NCBI RefSeq assembly: GCF_003985155.1
Contig: NZ_ML133702.1
Location: forward strand, 1-64,000
Reading direction: 5' to 3'
DNA from: Rhizobium vallis
GTDB taxonomy: Bacteria > Pseudomonadota > Alphaproteobacteria > Rhizobiales > Rhizobiaceae
DNA: 64,000 nt
Position numbers and translations under genes: made by a program. The stretch's first letter is position 1. Each line of letters starts with the position of its first letter. Shown here one piece after another: positions 8,389 to 17,783 of this stretch. The notes under the pieces were generated by a model. The model had not been told where the DNA came from. It saw only the letters and a program-made list of their open reading frames with translations, and did no database searches.

Positions 8389-10635
8389 ATGCGGTATCCT
8401 TCCCATCTCCCCAAGCTTGATTACGTCACGCACCTCCGCCCAGCCGGTTTTGCTTTCGATTATGTCAGGGACGCCGCAGAGCGCAGTGTCCTCTACTGGG
8501 ATGTAATGCGCCAGCGCGGCAATCAATATCGCGTCCATTCCGAAGCGGAAGCCCCGCATGTATTGAGCTTCACGCCCGAGGTTCTGCTCGATGGTCGCAC
8601 GCTGAAGCGGCCCGTCAACTATGCGCTGGTCCGCATCGTTCCACCATCCGGCACAGAGATCGACGAGACGCGCCGGCCCTTCATCGTCGTCGATCCGCGC
8701 GCCGGGCACGGACCGGGTATTGGCGGTTTCAAGGCCGACAGCGAAATCGGGGTCGCGTTGAACGCCGGGCACCCCTGCTATTTCATCGGCTTCCTTCCGG
8801 AGCCAGTGGCTGGTCAGACGATCGAGGATATTGCGCTTGCCGAAGCGATCTTTCTGGAAAAGGTCATTTCGCTGCATCCCGGCGCCGATGCCAAGCCCTG
8901 TGTGATCGGCAACTGCCAGGCCGGCTGGGCTGTGATGATGCTGGCCGCCATGCGCCCGGAACTCTTCGGCTCGATCATCATTGCCGGCGCCCCTCTTTCT
9001 TACTGGGCGGGTGAACGCGGCAAATATCCGATGCGCTATACCGGCGGCCTGCTCGGCGGCACCTGGCTGACGGCGCTTGCCGGCGATCTCGGCCACGGGA
9101 AGTTCGACGGCGCCTGGCTGGTGCAGAATTTCGAGAACCAGAACCCCGCCAATACGCTCTGGACCAAGCAATATAACCTCTATTCCAAGATCGACACCGA
9201 AGCGCCGCGCTATCTCGGCTTCGAGCAATGGTGGGGCAATCACGTCAACCTTAACGCCGAGGAAATCCAGTTCATCGTCGACGAACTCTTCGTCGGCAAC
9301 AATCTCGCCGCCGGCCGCATCGAGACCTCGAAGGGCGAGGCGATTGATCTGAGGAATATCCGTGCGCCGATCGTCGTCTTCTGCTCCAAGGGAGACAATA
9401 TCACTCCGCCTGCCCAGGCGCTCGGCTGGATCACCGATCTCTATGACAGCGTCAACGAAATCCGCTCGCACGGGCAGACGATCGTCTACACGGTGCATGA
9501 AAAGATCGGCCATCTCGGCATCTTCGTGTCGGCGAGCGTCGCCCGCAAGGAGCACGGAGAATTCTCCAGCAATATCGATCTCATCGATGCACTGCCGCCG
9601 GGGCTCTATGAAGCGATTTTCGAAGCCAAGACCGATGCGACTGTCGGCGGCGATCTCGTCGAGGGCGACTGGATCATGCGCTGCGAGGAAAGGACGCTGG
9701 ACGATATAAGTGCGCTCGGCTGCAACAATGCCGCCGATGACAGGCGCTTTGCGACGGCAGCCAAGGTCTCGGAGATCAACCTGTCGCTCTACCGCACCTT
9801 CGTTCAGCCCTTCGTGCGCGCGATGGTGCCGGAACAGGCGGCCGAAGAGATGCGCAGGCTCCATCCGCTCCGGCTGCATTATGAGCTGTTTTCCGACCTC
9901 AATCCCTGGATGTCGCGCATCGCCGACCTCGCCGTCGATGTGGCGGAGGAGCGCCATCCCGTTGCTGCCGACAATCCGTTCCTCGCCCTGGAGCAAATCT
10001 TTTCGCGCCAGATGGTTGCCGGGCTCGATGCATGGCGTGAAGGCATCGAGACACTCAGCGAGGCGGCGTTCCTGACCATCTATGGGTCTCCGTTCCTGCA
10101 GGCGGCGGTCGGCATAAATCCGGCGGACGAGAGACCGCACCGGCGCGCGAGCAAGACCGGATTGCATGCACAGGTGCTGAAAGCGAGGATCGAGGAACTG
10201 AAGGCTCAGATAGACAAGGGCGGCCTGAAGGAAGGCTTGGCGCGCAGCCTGCTTTATGTCGCGATGGCGAACGGTGCGGCCGACGAGCGCGGTTTTGCCG
10301 CCATCCGTCGGATGCGGCGCACCGAGGACGGAATGCCGGCGATGACACTTGGCGAATTCAAGGCCCTGATCCGCGACCAGTTCCTCATGCTCGTCATCGA
10401 TGAGCAGGCGGCCGTCGATGCGATCCCGTATCTTCTGCCGACCGACGAGGACGATCGTCGTCACGCTTTGTCCTCGCTCCGCGAGGTGCTGACCGCACGC
10501 GGCGCTCTCTCCGGTGAGGCCGAACAGCGCTGGCAGAAGATCGTCAACCTCTTCGGCCTTTCGCAAGCGCCGCTCGCGGGGCCAGTTTCGCCGGACAGCC
10601 CGACGCCGCTCAGAGCCGTCAGGCGCGTGAAATAG
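8389..10635 (+). CDS. DUF3141 family protein, alpha/beta hydrolase related to polyhydroxyalkanoate synthases
   Basis: 748 residues. The start ATG at 8389 follows AGGAGG by seven bases. The nucleophile-elbow region reads VIGNCQAGWAVMM (Cys176), resembling the G-x-C-x-G box of PHA synthases more than the G-x-S-x-G of lipases. It follows FIVVDPRAGHGPGIGGF and precedes APIVVFCSKGDNITPP and a His in EKIGHLGIF, which would complete a Cys-Asp-His triad. The C-terminal 300 residues are helical and uncharacterised. It heads an operon with pta, ackA and fabI (gaps 49, 4 and 30 bases). In Sinorhizobium meliloti the pta-ackA genes are reported to be in a phosphate-stress operon controlled by PhoB; I did not find a convincing Pho box in the 258 bases upstream here. 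Confidence 0.8.
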   Translation: MRYPSHLPKLDYVTHLRPAGFAFDYVRDAAERSVLYWDVMRQRGNQYRVHSEAEAPHVLSFTPEVLLDGRTLKRPVNYALVRIVPPSGTEIDETRRPFIVVDPRAGHGPGIGGFKADSEIGVALNAGHPCYFIGFLPEPVAGQTIEDIALAEAIFLEKVISLHPGADAKPCVIGNCQAGWAVMMLAAMRPELFGSIIIAGAPLSYWAGERGKYPMRYTGGLLGGTWLTALAGDLGHGKFDGAWLVQNFENQNPANTLWTKQYNLYSKIDTEAPRYLGFEQWWGNHVNLNAEEIQFIVDELFVGNNLAAGRIETSKGEAIDLRNIRAPIVVFCSKGDNITPPAQALGWITDLYDSVNEIRSHGQTIVYTVHEKIGHLGIFVSASVARKEHGEFSSNIDLIDALPPGLYEAIFEAKTDATVGGDLVEGDWIMRCEERTLDDISALGCNNAADDRRFATAAKVSEINLSLYRTFVQPFVRAMVPEQAAEEMRRLHPLRLHYELFSDLNPWMSRIADLAVDVAEERHPVAADNPFLALEQIFSRQMVAGLDAWREGIETLSEAAFLTIYGSPFLQAAVGINPADERPHRRASKTGLHAQVLKARIEELKAQIDKGGLKEGLARSLLYVAMANGAADERGFAAIRRMRRTEDGMPAMTLGEFKALIRDQFLMLVIDEQAAVDAIPYLLPTDEDDRRHALSSLREVLTARGALSGEAEQRWQKIVNLFGLSQAPLAGPVSPDSPTPLRAVRRVK

Positions 10636-10684
10636 CCGACTGCATCGGGAGTTGAACGCGTCTTTCAAGAGGGAGCACAGGCAC

Positions 10685-11650
10685 ATGCCGGATTGGGAAA
10701 ACCCTGGCGAAGCCAGGCGGCACGAAAAGTATGAACGGCTGATCGCCAAGGCCAGGCAGGCGCCTCAGATGACGACAGTCGTCGCCCATCCCTGCGACGA
10801 GACATCGTTGCGAGGGGCTGTCGAGGCGGCTGAAGACGGGCTGATGCGTCCTATCCTTGTCGGGCCGGCGGAAAAGGTGCGAACTGCTGCAAAGGCCCAT
10901 GCCATCGATATCTCGCCCTTCGAGCTGGTCGACACTCCGCACAGTGACGCGGCCGCCGCCAAAGCCGTGGAGATTATCCGTGAAGGCCGCGCTGACCTGT
11001 TGATGAAAGGCAGCCTGCATACGGACGAGTTGATGCGGGCCGTGACCTCGTCGACGACGGGATTGAGGACCGCGCGGCGGATCAGCCATGTCTTCGTGAT
11101 GGACGTTCCGAACTATGCCGAAACGCTCTTCATCACCGACGCGGCCATCAACATCGCGCCAGATCTCGATGCCAAGCGCGACATCATTCAGAACGCCATC
11201 GATCTCTTCACCGAGATCGGTCTTGGCACGCCGCGGGTCGCGATCCTTTCGGCGGTCGAGACGGTCACCTTGAAGATCCCATCGACGATCGACGCGGCGG
11301 CATTGTGCAAGATGGCCGAGCGCGGTCAGATCACGGGCGGCATCCTCGACGGTCCGCTCGCCTTCGACAATGCGATCGATCCGGAAGCCGCAAGGATCAA
11401 GGGCATCCAGTCGGAGGTCGCCGGCCGGGCGCAGATCCTCGTCGTTCCCAATCTCGAGGCCGGCAACATGCTGGCGAAGAACCTCACCTTCCTGGCACGG
11501 GCGGATGCGGCAGGTATCGTCCTTGGTGCGCGCGTGCCGATCATCCTGACATCGCGGGCCGATAGCGTGCGGGCGCGCCTCGCCTCCTGCGCTGTCGGGG
11601 TGCTCTTTGCCGAAGCGCGCCGCCGCACGGCGCCGATACAGGGCGGTTGA
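10685..11650 (+). CDS. pta: Phosphate acetyltransferase (phosphotransacetylase)
   Basis: 321 residues from the ATG at 10685, which has GAGGGAG about ten bases upstream; an earlier in-frame ATG at 10652 lies too near the previous gene and has no such site. The protein matches the short PTA/PTB fold: DLLMKGSLHTDELM, ITDAAINIAPDLD, ITGGILDGPLAFDNAID and a C-terminal AGIVLGARVPIILTSRADS. It converts acetyl-CoA plus phosphate to acetyl phosphate and CoA, reversibly, in the cytoplasm. Only four bases separate it from ackA, the enzyme of the next step. A phosphate butyryltransferase activity cannot be excluded from sequence alone. Confidence 0.9.
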   Translation: MPDWENPGEARRHEKYERLIAKARQAPQMTTVVAHPCDETSLRGAVEAAEDGLMRPILVGPAEKVRTAAKAHAIDISPFELVDTPHSDAAAAKAVEIIREGRADLLMKGSLHTDELMRAVTSSTTGLRTARRISHVFVMDVPNYAETLFITDAAINIAPDLDAKRDIIQNAIDLFTEIGLGTPRVAILSAVETVTLKIPSTIDAAALCKMAERGQITGGILDGPLAFDNAIDPEAARIKGIQSEVAGRAQILVVPNLEAGNMLAKNLTFLARADAAGIVLGARVPIILTSRADSVRARLASCAVGVLFAEARRRTAPIQGG

Positions 11651-11654
11651 TGCC

Positions 11655-12824
11655 ATGGATACGATCCTCGTCGTCAATGCCGGTTCCTCCAGCCTGAAAT
11701 TCGAAGTCTTCTCCGTGGAAGGCTCGCTTGCGCGGCAGATCAAGGGAAAGATGGAGGGCATCGGCACCGCGCCGCACCTGACCATCAAGAGCGCCGGCGG
11801 TGACCGGCTGGCGGACGAAGACTATGCCCGCGAGGCCGTTCCCGATCTTCCCGCTGCCACGCGGGTGGTCGGACAATTGCTGCGTGAGAGGCACCAGGGG
11901 CAGTTGATCGCGGTCGGCCATCGGGTCGTCCACGGCGGGCCCGACCATATGCGCTCGTTGCGCATCGATGAAAAGCTGCTGCGGGAACTGGAACGCTACA
12001 CGCCGCTTGCGCCACTGCATCAGCCGAACAATCTTGCGCCCATCCGCGTGCTGCTCGAACACCAGCCGCAGCTTGCCCAGGTCGCCTGTTTCGATACCGC
12101 CTTCCATCGCGGCCACGATCCGATGGCCGACCACTATGCCATTCCCGCCCATTATTTCGACGAGGGTGTGCGGCGCTATGGTTTCCATGGCCTGTCCTAC
12201 GAATATGTCGCCGGAAAGCTGGCCGAGATCGCGCCCGATATCGGCGGGCGGGTCATCGTCGCGCATCTCGGAAGCGGTGCCTCCATGTGCGCGCTCAGCG
12301 GGGGAAAAAGCGTGGAGAGCACATTGGGCTTTACGGCTCTCGACGGCCTGCCGATGGGCACGCGCTGCGGCCAGATCGACCCGGGCGTGCTTCTCTATCT
12401 TCTCCAGCAGCACGGCATGAGCGCACGGGAGCTGCAGGATCTTCTTTACAAGGAATCCGGCCTCAAGGGGCTCTCAGGCCTCAGCAACGACGTGCGCGAC
12501 CTGCTGGCGAGCGAGGAGCCGGGTGCGGCACTCGCGCTCGATCATTTCGTGCATCGCATCGGCCTCAATGCCGGCATGCTGGCGGCCGCGCTCGGCGGAT
12601 TGGACGCTTTTGTCTTCACCGCAGGCGTCGGGGAAAACTCACCTGTGATGCGCGAGCGGATAAGCCGGAAGCTGGAATGGTTAGGCGCTAAGCTCGATAG
12701 GAGGCGAAACGCCGTAGGCGAGCTGTTGATTTCGGGCGACGATAGCACGGTCGCCGTCTACGCCGTGCCGACTGACGAGGAACTGATGATCGCGCGGCAC
12801 ACATACGCATTGATCGCCGCATGA
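11655..12824 (+). CDS. ackA: Acetate kinase
   Basis: 389 residues from the ATG at 11655; the start MDTILVVNAGSSSLKF is the invariant acetokinase opening with the ATP/phosphate-binding NAGSSSLK. Other signatures: VGHRVVHGG, FDTAFHR, YGFHGLSYEYV, AHLGSGASMCA and TAGVGENSP. It interconverts acetyl phosphate plus ADP with acetate plus ATP, completing the Pta-AckA pathway with the gene just upstream. Length is normal and all signature segments are intact. It is followed 30 bases later by fabI in the same orientation. Confidence 0.95.
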   Translation: MDTILVVNAGSSSLKFEVFSVEGSLARQIKGKMEGIGTAPHLTIKSAGGDRLADEDYAREAVPDLPAATRVVGQLLRERHQGQLIAVGHRVVHGGPDHMRSLRIDEKLLRELERYTPLAPLHQPNNLAPIRVLLEHQPQLAQVACFDTAFHRGHDPMADHYAIPAHYFDEGVRRYGFHGLSYEYVAGKLAEIAPDIGGRVIVAHLGSGASMCALSGGKSVESTLGFTALDGLPMGTRCGQIDPGVLLYLLQQHGMSARELQDLLYKESGLKGLSGLSNDVRDLLASEEPGAALALDHFVHRIGLNAGMLAAALGGLDAFVFTAGVGENSPVMRERISRKLEWLGAKLDRRRNAVGELLISGDDSTVAVYAVPTDEELMIARHTYALIAA

Positions 12825-12854
12825 TGGGCAACCCGTGACCGAAGAGAGGGGCTG

Positions 12855-13640
12855 ATGATAATCCCTGATGTGAAGGCCAAACTTCTTGAAGGTAAACGCG
12901 GGCTGGTGGTTGGCATCGCCAATGACCAGTCGATCGCCTGGGGCTGCGCCAGAGCCTTCCGTGCGCTCGGCGCGGAACTCGCGGTGACCTATCTCAACGA
13001 TAAGGCCAAGCCCTATGTCGAGCCGCTGGCCGACGCCCTGGAAGCGCCGATCTTCATGCCGCTCGACGTATCGATGCCGGGACAGCTGGAGTTGGTCTTC
13101 GATCGCATTGGGGAACACTGGGGCGAGCTGGATTTCCTCGTCCATTCGATCGCCTTTTCGCCCAAGGACACGCTGCAGGGCCGTGTCGTCGATGTGCAGC
13201 GCGACGGCTTCCTGAAGACGATGGACATTTCCTGCTGGTCCTTCATCCGCATGGCGCAACTCGCCGAGCCGTTGATGAAACGCGGCGGCACTCTCTTCAC
13301 CATGACCTATTACGGCAGCCAGATGGTGGTGAAGAACTACAACGTCATGGGAGTCGCCAAGGCGGCACTCGAAAGCGCCGTGCGCTACATCGCCGCCGAA
13401 CTCGGGCCGAAAGGCATTCGGGTGCATGCCATCTCGCCCGGACCGCTGGCGACACGGGCTGCCTCCGGCATCCCGGAATTCGACGATCTGCTCAGCAAGG
13501 CCGAGGAAAGGGCGCCGACACGCAGCCTGGTGTCGATCGACGATGTCGGCATGGCGACAGCTTTTCTGGCGCATGACGCTGCACGGTCGATGACCGGCGA
13601 CACGATCTATATCGACGGCGGCTACCACATCATGGATTAG
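12855..13640 (+). CDS. fabI: Enoyl-[acyl-carrier-protein] reductase (FabI type)
   Basis: 261 residues. The N-terminus GKRGLVVGIANDQSIAWGCA is the FabI NADH-binding signature. The segment around residues 145-165 carries a Tyr in MTYYGSQMVVKNYNVMG and the following KAALES, giving the FabI Tyr-x6-Tyr-Met-x-Lys-like pattern in modified form: the region reads N-Y-N-V-M-G-V-A-K, so the catalytic Tyr and Lys are both present. It reduces enoyl-ACP at the end of each fatty-acid elongation cycle. Being encoded with DUF3141, pta and ackA rather than with other fab genes suggests an accessory copy; the housekeeping copy would be elsewhere. A GCGCA/TGCGC hairpin follows at 13642-13654 but lacks a T run. 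Confidence 0.88.
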   Translation: MIIPDVKAKLLEGKRGLVVGIANDQSIAWGCARAFRALGAELAVTYLNDKAKPYVEPLADALEAPIFMPLDVSMPGQLELVFDRIGEHWGELDFLVHSIAFSPKDTLQGRVVDVQRDGFLKTMDISCWSFIRMAQLAEPLMKRGGTLFTMTYYGSQMVVKNYNVMGVAKAALESAVRYIAAELGPKGIRVHAISPGPLATRAASGIPEFDDLLSKAEERAPTRSLVSIDDVGMATAFLAHDAARSMTGDTIYIDGGYHIMD

Positions 13641-13761
13641 GCGCAATGTGCGCTGCTATACTGGATCGGCTGAAAATATCCGGCCGGTCACGCGCTCGGC
13701 TGAATTGCCTTCCCGCCGACGGCCGCCTCTGTCATCACCGCATGCCGATCGCTTCCCAACA

Positions 13762-16371
13762 TCAATTTGAGCCGATCGGCAGCGCTAACTCCAAGCGGCG
13801 TCCAACCGAAAGATTGCCGAGCAGATTGCGAAGTCGAGCCAGCGCGTGGTTGGCGGCGATACCGGCCACGACACCGCCCGCGATCGCCACGAGATGAAAG
13901 GCGGCAGGGGGAAGAATGCCCGCCGCAGGCGCCATCAGCAATTCCGGGACGAAACGGTGCAACAGGTAGATTGGAAAGGCTGATGTCGCGATCAGCGTCA
14001 CGAGACGCCCCATCTCGGCCGGCAACCGGATGCGCTTGATATAAACAAGGGCAAGGAGCGCTGCAAAGATCGTCAAATACTTGACCGTCGTTCCGATCCA
14101 GACGGCCTCCCAGAAGGCGAGGTAGCCGAGGACCAGTGCGGCCGACGCCATCAAAACTAGCCTCTTTGCCGGCCGATCGGCAAAGCCTGCGCACCAGCCG
14201 AAAACGCAGAGGTGAAAAACCCAATAGGTCGCGAAGATCTGACGCCCGCCAATCTCGATGAAATGCGGCAGCGAAAAGCGCGCGACGACGGCAAGACCCA
14301 ACAGGCCGAGCGAGAAGGCGAAGGGCCGCGCCAGCGCGAGCCTGCGTGCGGCCGGCAGGGCAAAGATGAGCGCGAAGGCGAGAAGAATTTGCGCATAGGC
14401 TTCGATGAACCAATAGAGATAGGGGATCATCTCGTGGCGCTCCGGCTCGGCATAGCCGAAATTGCCGGTCAGCGTGACCGAAGCCCATGGCACCGCCCGC
14501 CAGGCGACCGCATAGGCGGCGACGATCAGGAAATATGGGATCAGGACGTTGATTGCCGGTCTCAGCGCCAGGCCAAGCCGGCCGGCGAACAAATGACCTG
14601 ATTGAAAGCGCGCCAGGCTAAAGCCGACCAGCAGCATCATCACGCCGGAGCCGCCGGGAATAGGCCAGAAGGTCTCGTGCTGTATCACCACCAGCAGGAT
14701 TGCGACTGCTCTGAGCACCAGGTCGATCGGCACCCCGCTTGCTCCTTGGCGCTTCGCCGGAAACGTCGTCGGATGGCGCGTGCCAAGCTCGGCGATCGTC
14801 ATGCGTTCCCAACCGTCGGGAACAGCAACGCCCAGGCTTTCGAGCTCCATGACCAACTGCAGGAAACGCAGTGAATCTCCGCCGAGCGAGATGAAACTGT
14901 CCTTGCGGCTGACGGCGAGGGGATAGAATACGCGGGCATAGGCATCCAGCACCGTGCCCGACGCCATGCGCAATTCCGCCCGCCCTTTCCGCGTCTCCTC
15001 CCGGAGACAGGCATAATCGATCTTGCCGGAAGCAAGCCTTGGAAGACTGTCGCGCGCCGTCGCGGAAATCAGATTGGCCGGAAGACCGCTTGCCTCAGCG
15101 ACGACGGCCCGCGCACGCTTCAAACAGCCTGCATCGACCACGTAGACCCGCAGCCCCGCATCGTCACCGAGGACTGCCGCCGTAATGCCCTCGCGCAGCA
15201 GCGCCTGTTCCATGACGTCGAAGCCGATCCTGAGGCCCGCGATCTTGGCAAAGCGGCTCTTTCGCCCGACGATGCGGAAGAAGCCCTGTTCATCCCGCAC
15301 GGCAATGTCGCCGGTGCTCAGCGCCTCGATCTCGGCGCCTCGGGCAAGATCGCCGCGCTCCCTGCCGTAGCCCATCATCACGTTCGGGCCGCGGTAGACG
15401 AGTTCTCCGGCGATGCCTGATTGGCTAATCGGCCTGCCTTCGTCATCGGCGAGGGTGAGGCTGCCCCCCGGTATTGATATGCCGATGCGCTGCTCCTCGT
15501 CGGACAGGCTTTCCGGCGGAACGAAGGCAATGCGCGCCGTCGCCTCGGTCTGGCCGTACATGACGAAGAAGCGGCCGCCTTGCGCACGCATATGGTCCCG
15601 GTAAAGGCGGATCAGATCAGAGTCGAGCTTGCCGCCCGCGACCGTCATGAGACGCAGCGCCCTCGTTTGCGAGGTGCGAAAGTCAGACCTTTCCAGCAGT
15701 TCATAGGAGTAGGGTACGCCGGAGAGATTTGTGCAGCCGTTCTCATCGATGATGCGGACGAAATCGCCGTCCGTCACGGAGGTGCCGGGAAAGAATATAC
15801 TGCCGCCCGCAATGAGATGCGAGTTGAGCACCGACAGCCCGTAGGAATAATGCAGAGGCAGGACCAAGGCGGCGCGATCGCTGGACGAGAGTTCGAGATA
15901 GGCGGCGATCGAACGTGAATTGGCGTCGAGATTGGCACGGGAAAGGCGCACTGCCTTGGCAGCGCCCGAACTGCCCGATGTCATGAGCAAGAGCGCGAGA
16001 TCAGGATGGATCGCCGGTCTGTCCTTTCCGGGCCGGATGTCCTCGATCAGCCGCCAGCGGCCATCGGCGCGACGGAAGGTGAAATCCGGCTGGAAGGCGT
16101 CGATAAAATCATCCCAGATCCTCTCATCGCAGGGCGGCAGCATGGCGACCGCGTGTCCTGAGCGCAATGCCGCGAGATAGGCAACGGTGGCATGCTCCGA
16201 GGCTTCCGCAGCGATAGCCACGAGCCGCTTTTCCCCATGGCCCAGCCGGTTTGCGAAGCGTCGCATTTGCTCGTCGAGTTCCGCATAGGAAAGGCTCCGC
16301 CCGCCGCCGAAAAGAAGCGCCGGGCGATCCTCGGTGCGAGCGATTTCGGAAACGATGTCGGTCAGAAGCAT
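13762..16371 (-). CDS. Adenylation-carrier protein-membrane acyltransferase fusion
   Basis: 869 residues from the ATG at 16371 (a GTG lies two codons upstream; neither has a clear ribosome site). Three parts in order. Residues 1-450 are an AMP-forming adenylation domain: LLLMTSGSSGAAK (A3), MYGQTEATARI (A5), STGDIAV (A7), and a C-terminal Lys in ASGKIDYACL (A10). Around 470-540 is a phosphopantetheine carrier domain with SLGGDSLRFLQ, Ser500 being the attachment site. Residues 560-850 hold about ten hydrophobic segments beginning IDLVLRAVAILLVVIQH, which is the acyltransferase_3 (OafA-like) opening. Inference: the protein activates an acid, loads it on its own carrier domain and transfers it across or onto a membrane-side acceptor. 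The methyltransferase gene is divergent. Substrate unknown. Confidence 0.85.
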   Translation of the reverse strand: MLLTDIVSEIARTEDRPALLFGGGRSLSYAELDEQMRRFANRLGHGEKRLVAIAAEASEHATVAYLAALRSGHAVAMLPPCDERIWDDFIDAFQPDFTFRRADGRWRLIEDIRPGKDRPAIHPDLALLLMTSGSSGAAKAVRLSRANLDANSRSIAAYLELSSSDRAALVLPLHYSYGLSVLNSHLIAGGSIFFPGTSVTDGDFVRIIDENGCTNLSGVPYSYELLERSDFRTSQTRALRLMTVAGGKLDSDLIRLYRDHMRAQGGRFFVMYGQTEATARIAFVPPESLSDEEQRIGISIPGGSLTLADDEGRPISQSGIAGELVYRGPNVMMGYGRERGDLARGAEIEALSTGDIAVRDEQGFFRIVGRKSRFAKIAGLRIGFDVMEQALLREGITAAVLGDDAGLRVYVVDAGCLKRARAVVAEASGLPANLISATARDSLPRLASGKIDYACLREETRKGRAELRMASGTVLDAYARVFYPLAVSRKDSFISLGGDSLRFLQLVMELESLGVAVPDGWERMTIAELGTRHPTTFPAKRQGASGVPIDLVLRAVAILLVVIQHETFWPIPGGSGVMMLLVGFSLARFQSGHLFAGRLGLALRPAINVLIPYFLIVAAYAVAWRAVPWASVTLTGNFGYAEPERHEMIPYLYWFIEAYAQILLAFALIFALPAARRLALARPFAFSLGLLGLAVVARFSLPHFIEIGGRQIFATYWVFHLCVFGWCAGFADRPAKRLVLMASAALVLGYLAFWEAVWIGTTVKYLTIFAALLALVYIKRIRLPAEMGRLVTLIATSAFPIYLLHRFVPELLMAPAAGILPPAAFHLVAIAGGVVAGIAANHALARLRNLLGNLSVGRRLELALPIGSN

Positions 16372-16650
16372 GGTCACGCGCGTCGGATTATGGCTAGAAA
16401 ACCAAGCGCCTATATTCCTTGAGTATTCGAGTCAACTATCCGATTGCCCGCTCACCGGTGATTGCAGCATTGAGGCGTGAATAGTTGGCGGAATTTCGCG
16501 CAAAGGGGGCGGCCGGCGCACAGCGCGGTCTTTAACGCGGAGGCACCCGATAGGGTTAGCGCGGTACGTATTGTAGAATATGTGAATGTACGCATAATCT
16601 CGGCGGCTGGCGCTGCCAGGCAAGATCAGTCGAAGGCTCTGGGGGATCCC

Positions 16651-17673
16651 ATGGAAACAATTGTCGAGGACGCCCATGCCGGCGTCGTGTCGCCCGAACT
16701 CGTGGTCGATGCACTGTTTGCCTGCCGAAAGACGGCGGCGATGAGGGCGGCCATCGAGCTCGATCTCTTTACTCATATCGGCGAAGGCAGAACGGCAGCG
16801 TTGTTGGCGGCGGCGACAAGCGCCTCGGAGCGCGGGGTGCGCATCCTGTGCGACTACCTTGTGGTCCATGGTTTCCTGACAAAGGAGAGCGGACAGTACC
16901 GAATGACGCCTTCGACCAGAATGTTCCTCGATCGCAATTCGCCGGCCTATATGGGTTCTGCCGTCGAGTTCGTCGCCGCACCCGAAATACTGGATAATTT
17001 TCTGCGCGATCCGGCCGCCATCGTGCGAAACGGCGGTTCGTCCGGGCTTGCCAACATGTCGGCAGACAACCCCGTCTGGTTGAAGTTTGCCCGCGGCATG
17101 GGCTCCTTTACCGGGCTCAGCGCCAAGATACTGGCTGGCGAAATCTCCGGCTGGCCGAGGTCTCCCAAAAAGGTCTTGGACATCGCGGCAGGTCCAGGCG
17201 TTTTCGGAATCGAAATTGCCAAGGTCTTTCCATCGGCGGAAATCGCAGCCGTCGACTGGGCCGCCGTATTGGAACTATCGAGGCAGAATGCGGAAAAGGC
17301 CGGCGTGGCCGACCGGTACCGGACGATCGCCGGCAGTGCCTTTGATGTGGATTGGGGCACGGGGTATGATCTTGTGCTGCTTCCAAATTTTCTGCACCAC
17401 TTCGATGTGCCGACATGTGCTGAGCTTTTGCGAAAGATCATCGCGAGCCTTGCAAGGGATGGCCGGATCGTCGCGGTCGATTTCGTGCCGAACGAAGATG
17501 GCGTTTCGCCGCCTTTTCCCGCGGCCTTCTCCTGGGAGATGCTCGCCGGCACACCGGCGGGCCAGGCTTATACGCAAAGTGAGTTGACTGAGATGGCAAG
17601 ACTGGCCGGACTTTCCGGCGTTACGGTCAAACCGATGCCGCCAACTCCGGCAAGCCTCATTGCCTTTGAATAG
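16651..17673 (+). CDS. SAM-dependent O-methyltransferase-type protein
   Basis: 340 residues from the ATG at 16651. An in-frame start 58 codons earlier adds a basic, non-conserved tail. The N-terminal 90 residues resemble the dimerisation/winged-helix domain of plant-type methyltransferases (AMRAAIELDLFTHI, then a helix-turn-helix ending VVHGFLTKESGQYRMT). The catalytic half has motif I VLDIAAGPGVFGIEIAK, VDWAAVLELS for the ribose-binding acidic residue, and LLPNFLHHFD before the last strand, all typical of the Methyltransf_2 group used in hydroxyl methylation of secondary metabolites and quinones. It is transcribed away from the adenylation fusion gene, with 279 bases between the two starts, suggesting a shared regulatory region and a common pathway. 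Acceptor unknown. Confidence 0.8.
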   Translation: METIVEDAHAGVVSPELVVDALFACRKTAAMRAAIELDLFTHIGEGRTAALLAAATSASERGVRILCDYLVVHGFLTKESGQYRMTPSTRMFLDRNSPAYMGSAVEFVAAPEILDNFLRDPAAIVRNGGSSGLANMSADNPVWLKFARGMGSFTGLSAKILAGEISGWPRSPKKVLDIAAGPGVFGIEIAKVFPSAEIAAVDWAAVLELSRQNAEKAGVADRYRTIAGSAFDVDWGTGYDLVLLPNFLHHFDVPTCAELLRKIIASLARDGRIVAVDFVPNEDGVSPPFPAAFSWEMLAGTPAGQAYTQSELTEMARLAGLSGVTVKPMPPTPASLIAFE

Positions 17674-17783
17674 CCGGTCGACCGTCGCTGCGTCGCCCGG
17701 CTGACACCGGGTTGGTCAGACCGGTAAACCACAGCCAATGCGGTCGGCGTAGCCGAATTGGCTAACCCTCTGCTGGCAATCCG

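Noticed and set aside
8341..10749. 802-codon open frame on the minus strand
   Set aside because: Opposite the DUF3141 gene, which has a ribosome site, known motifs and operon partners; the minus frame has none.
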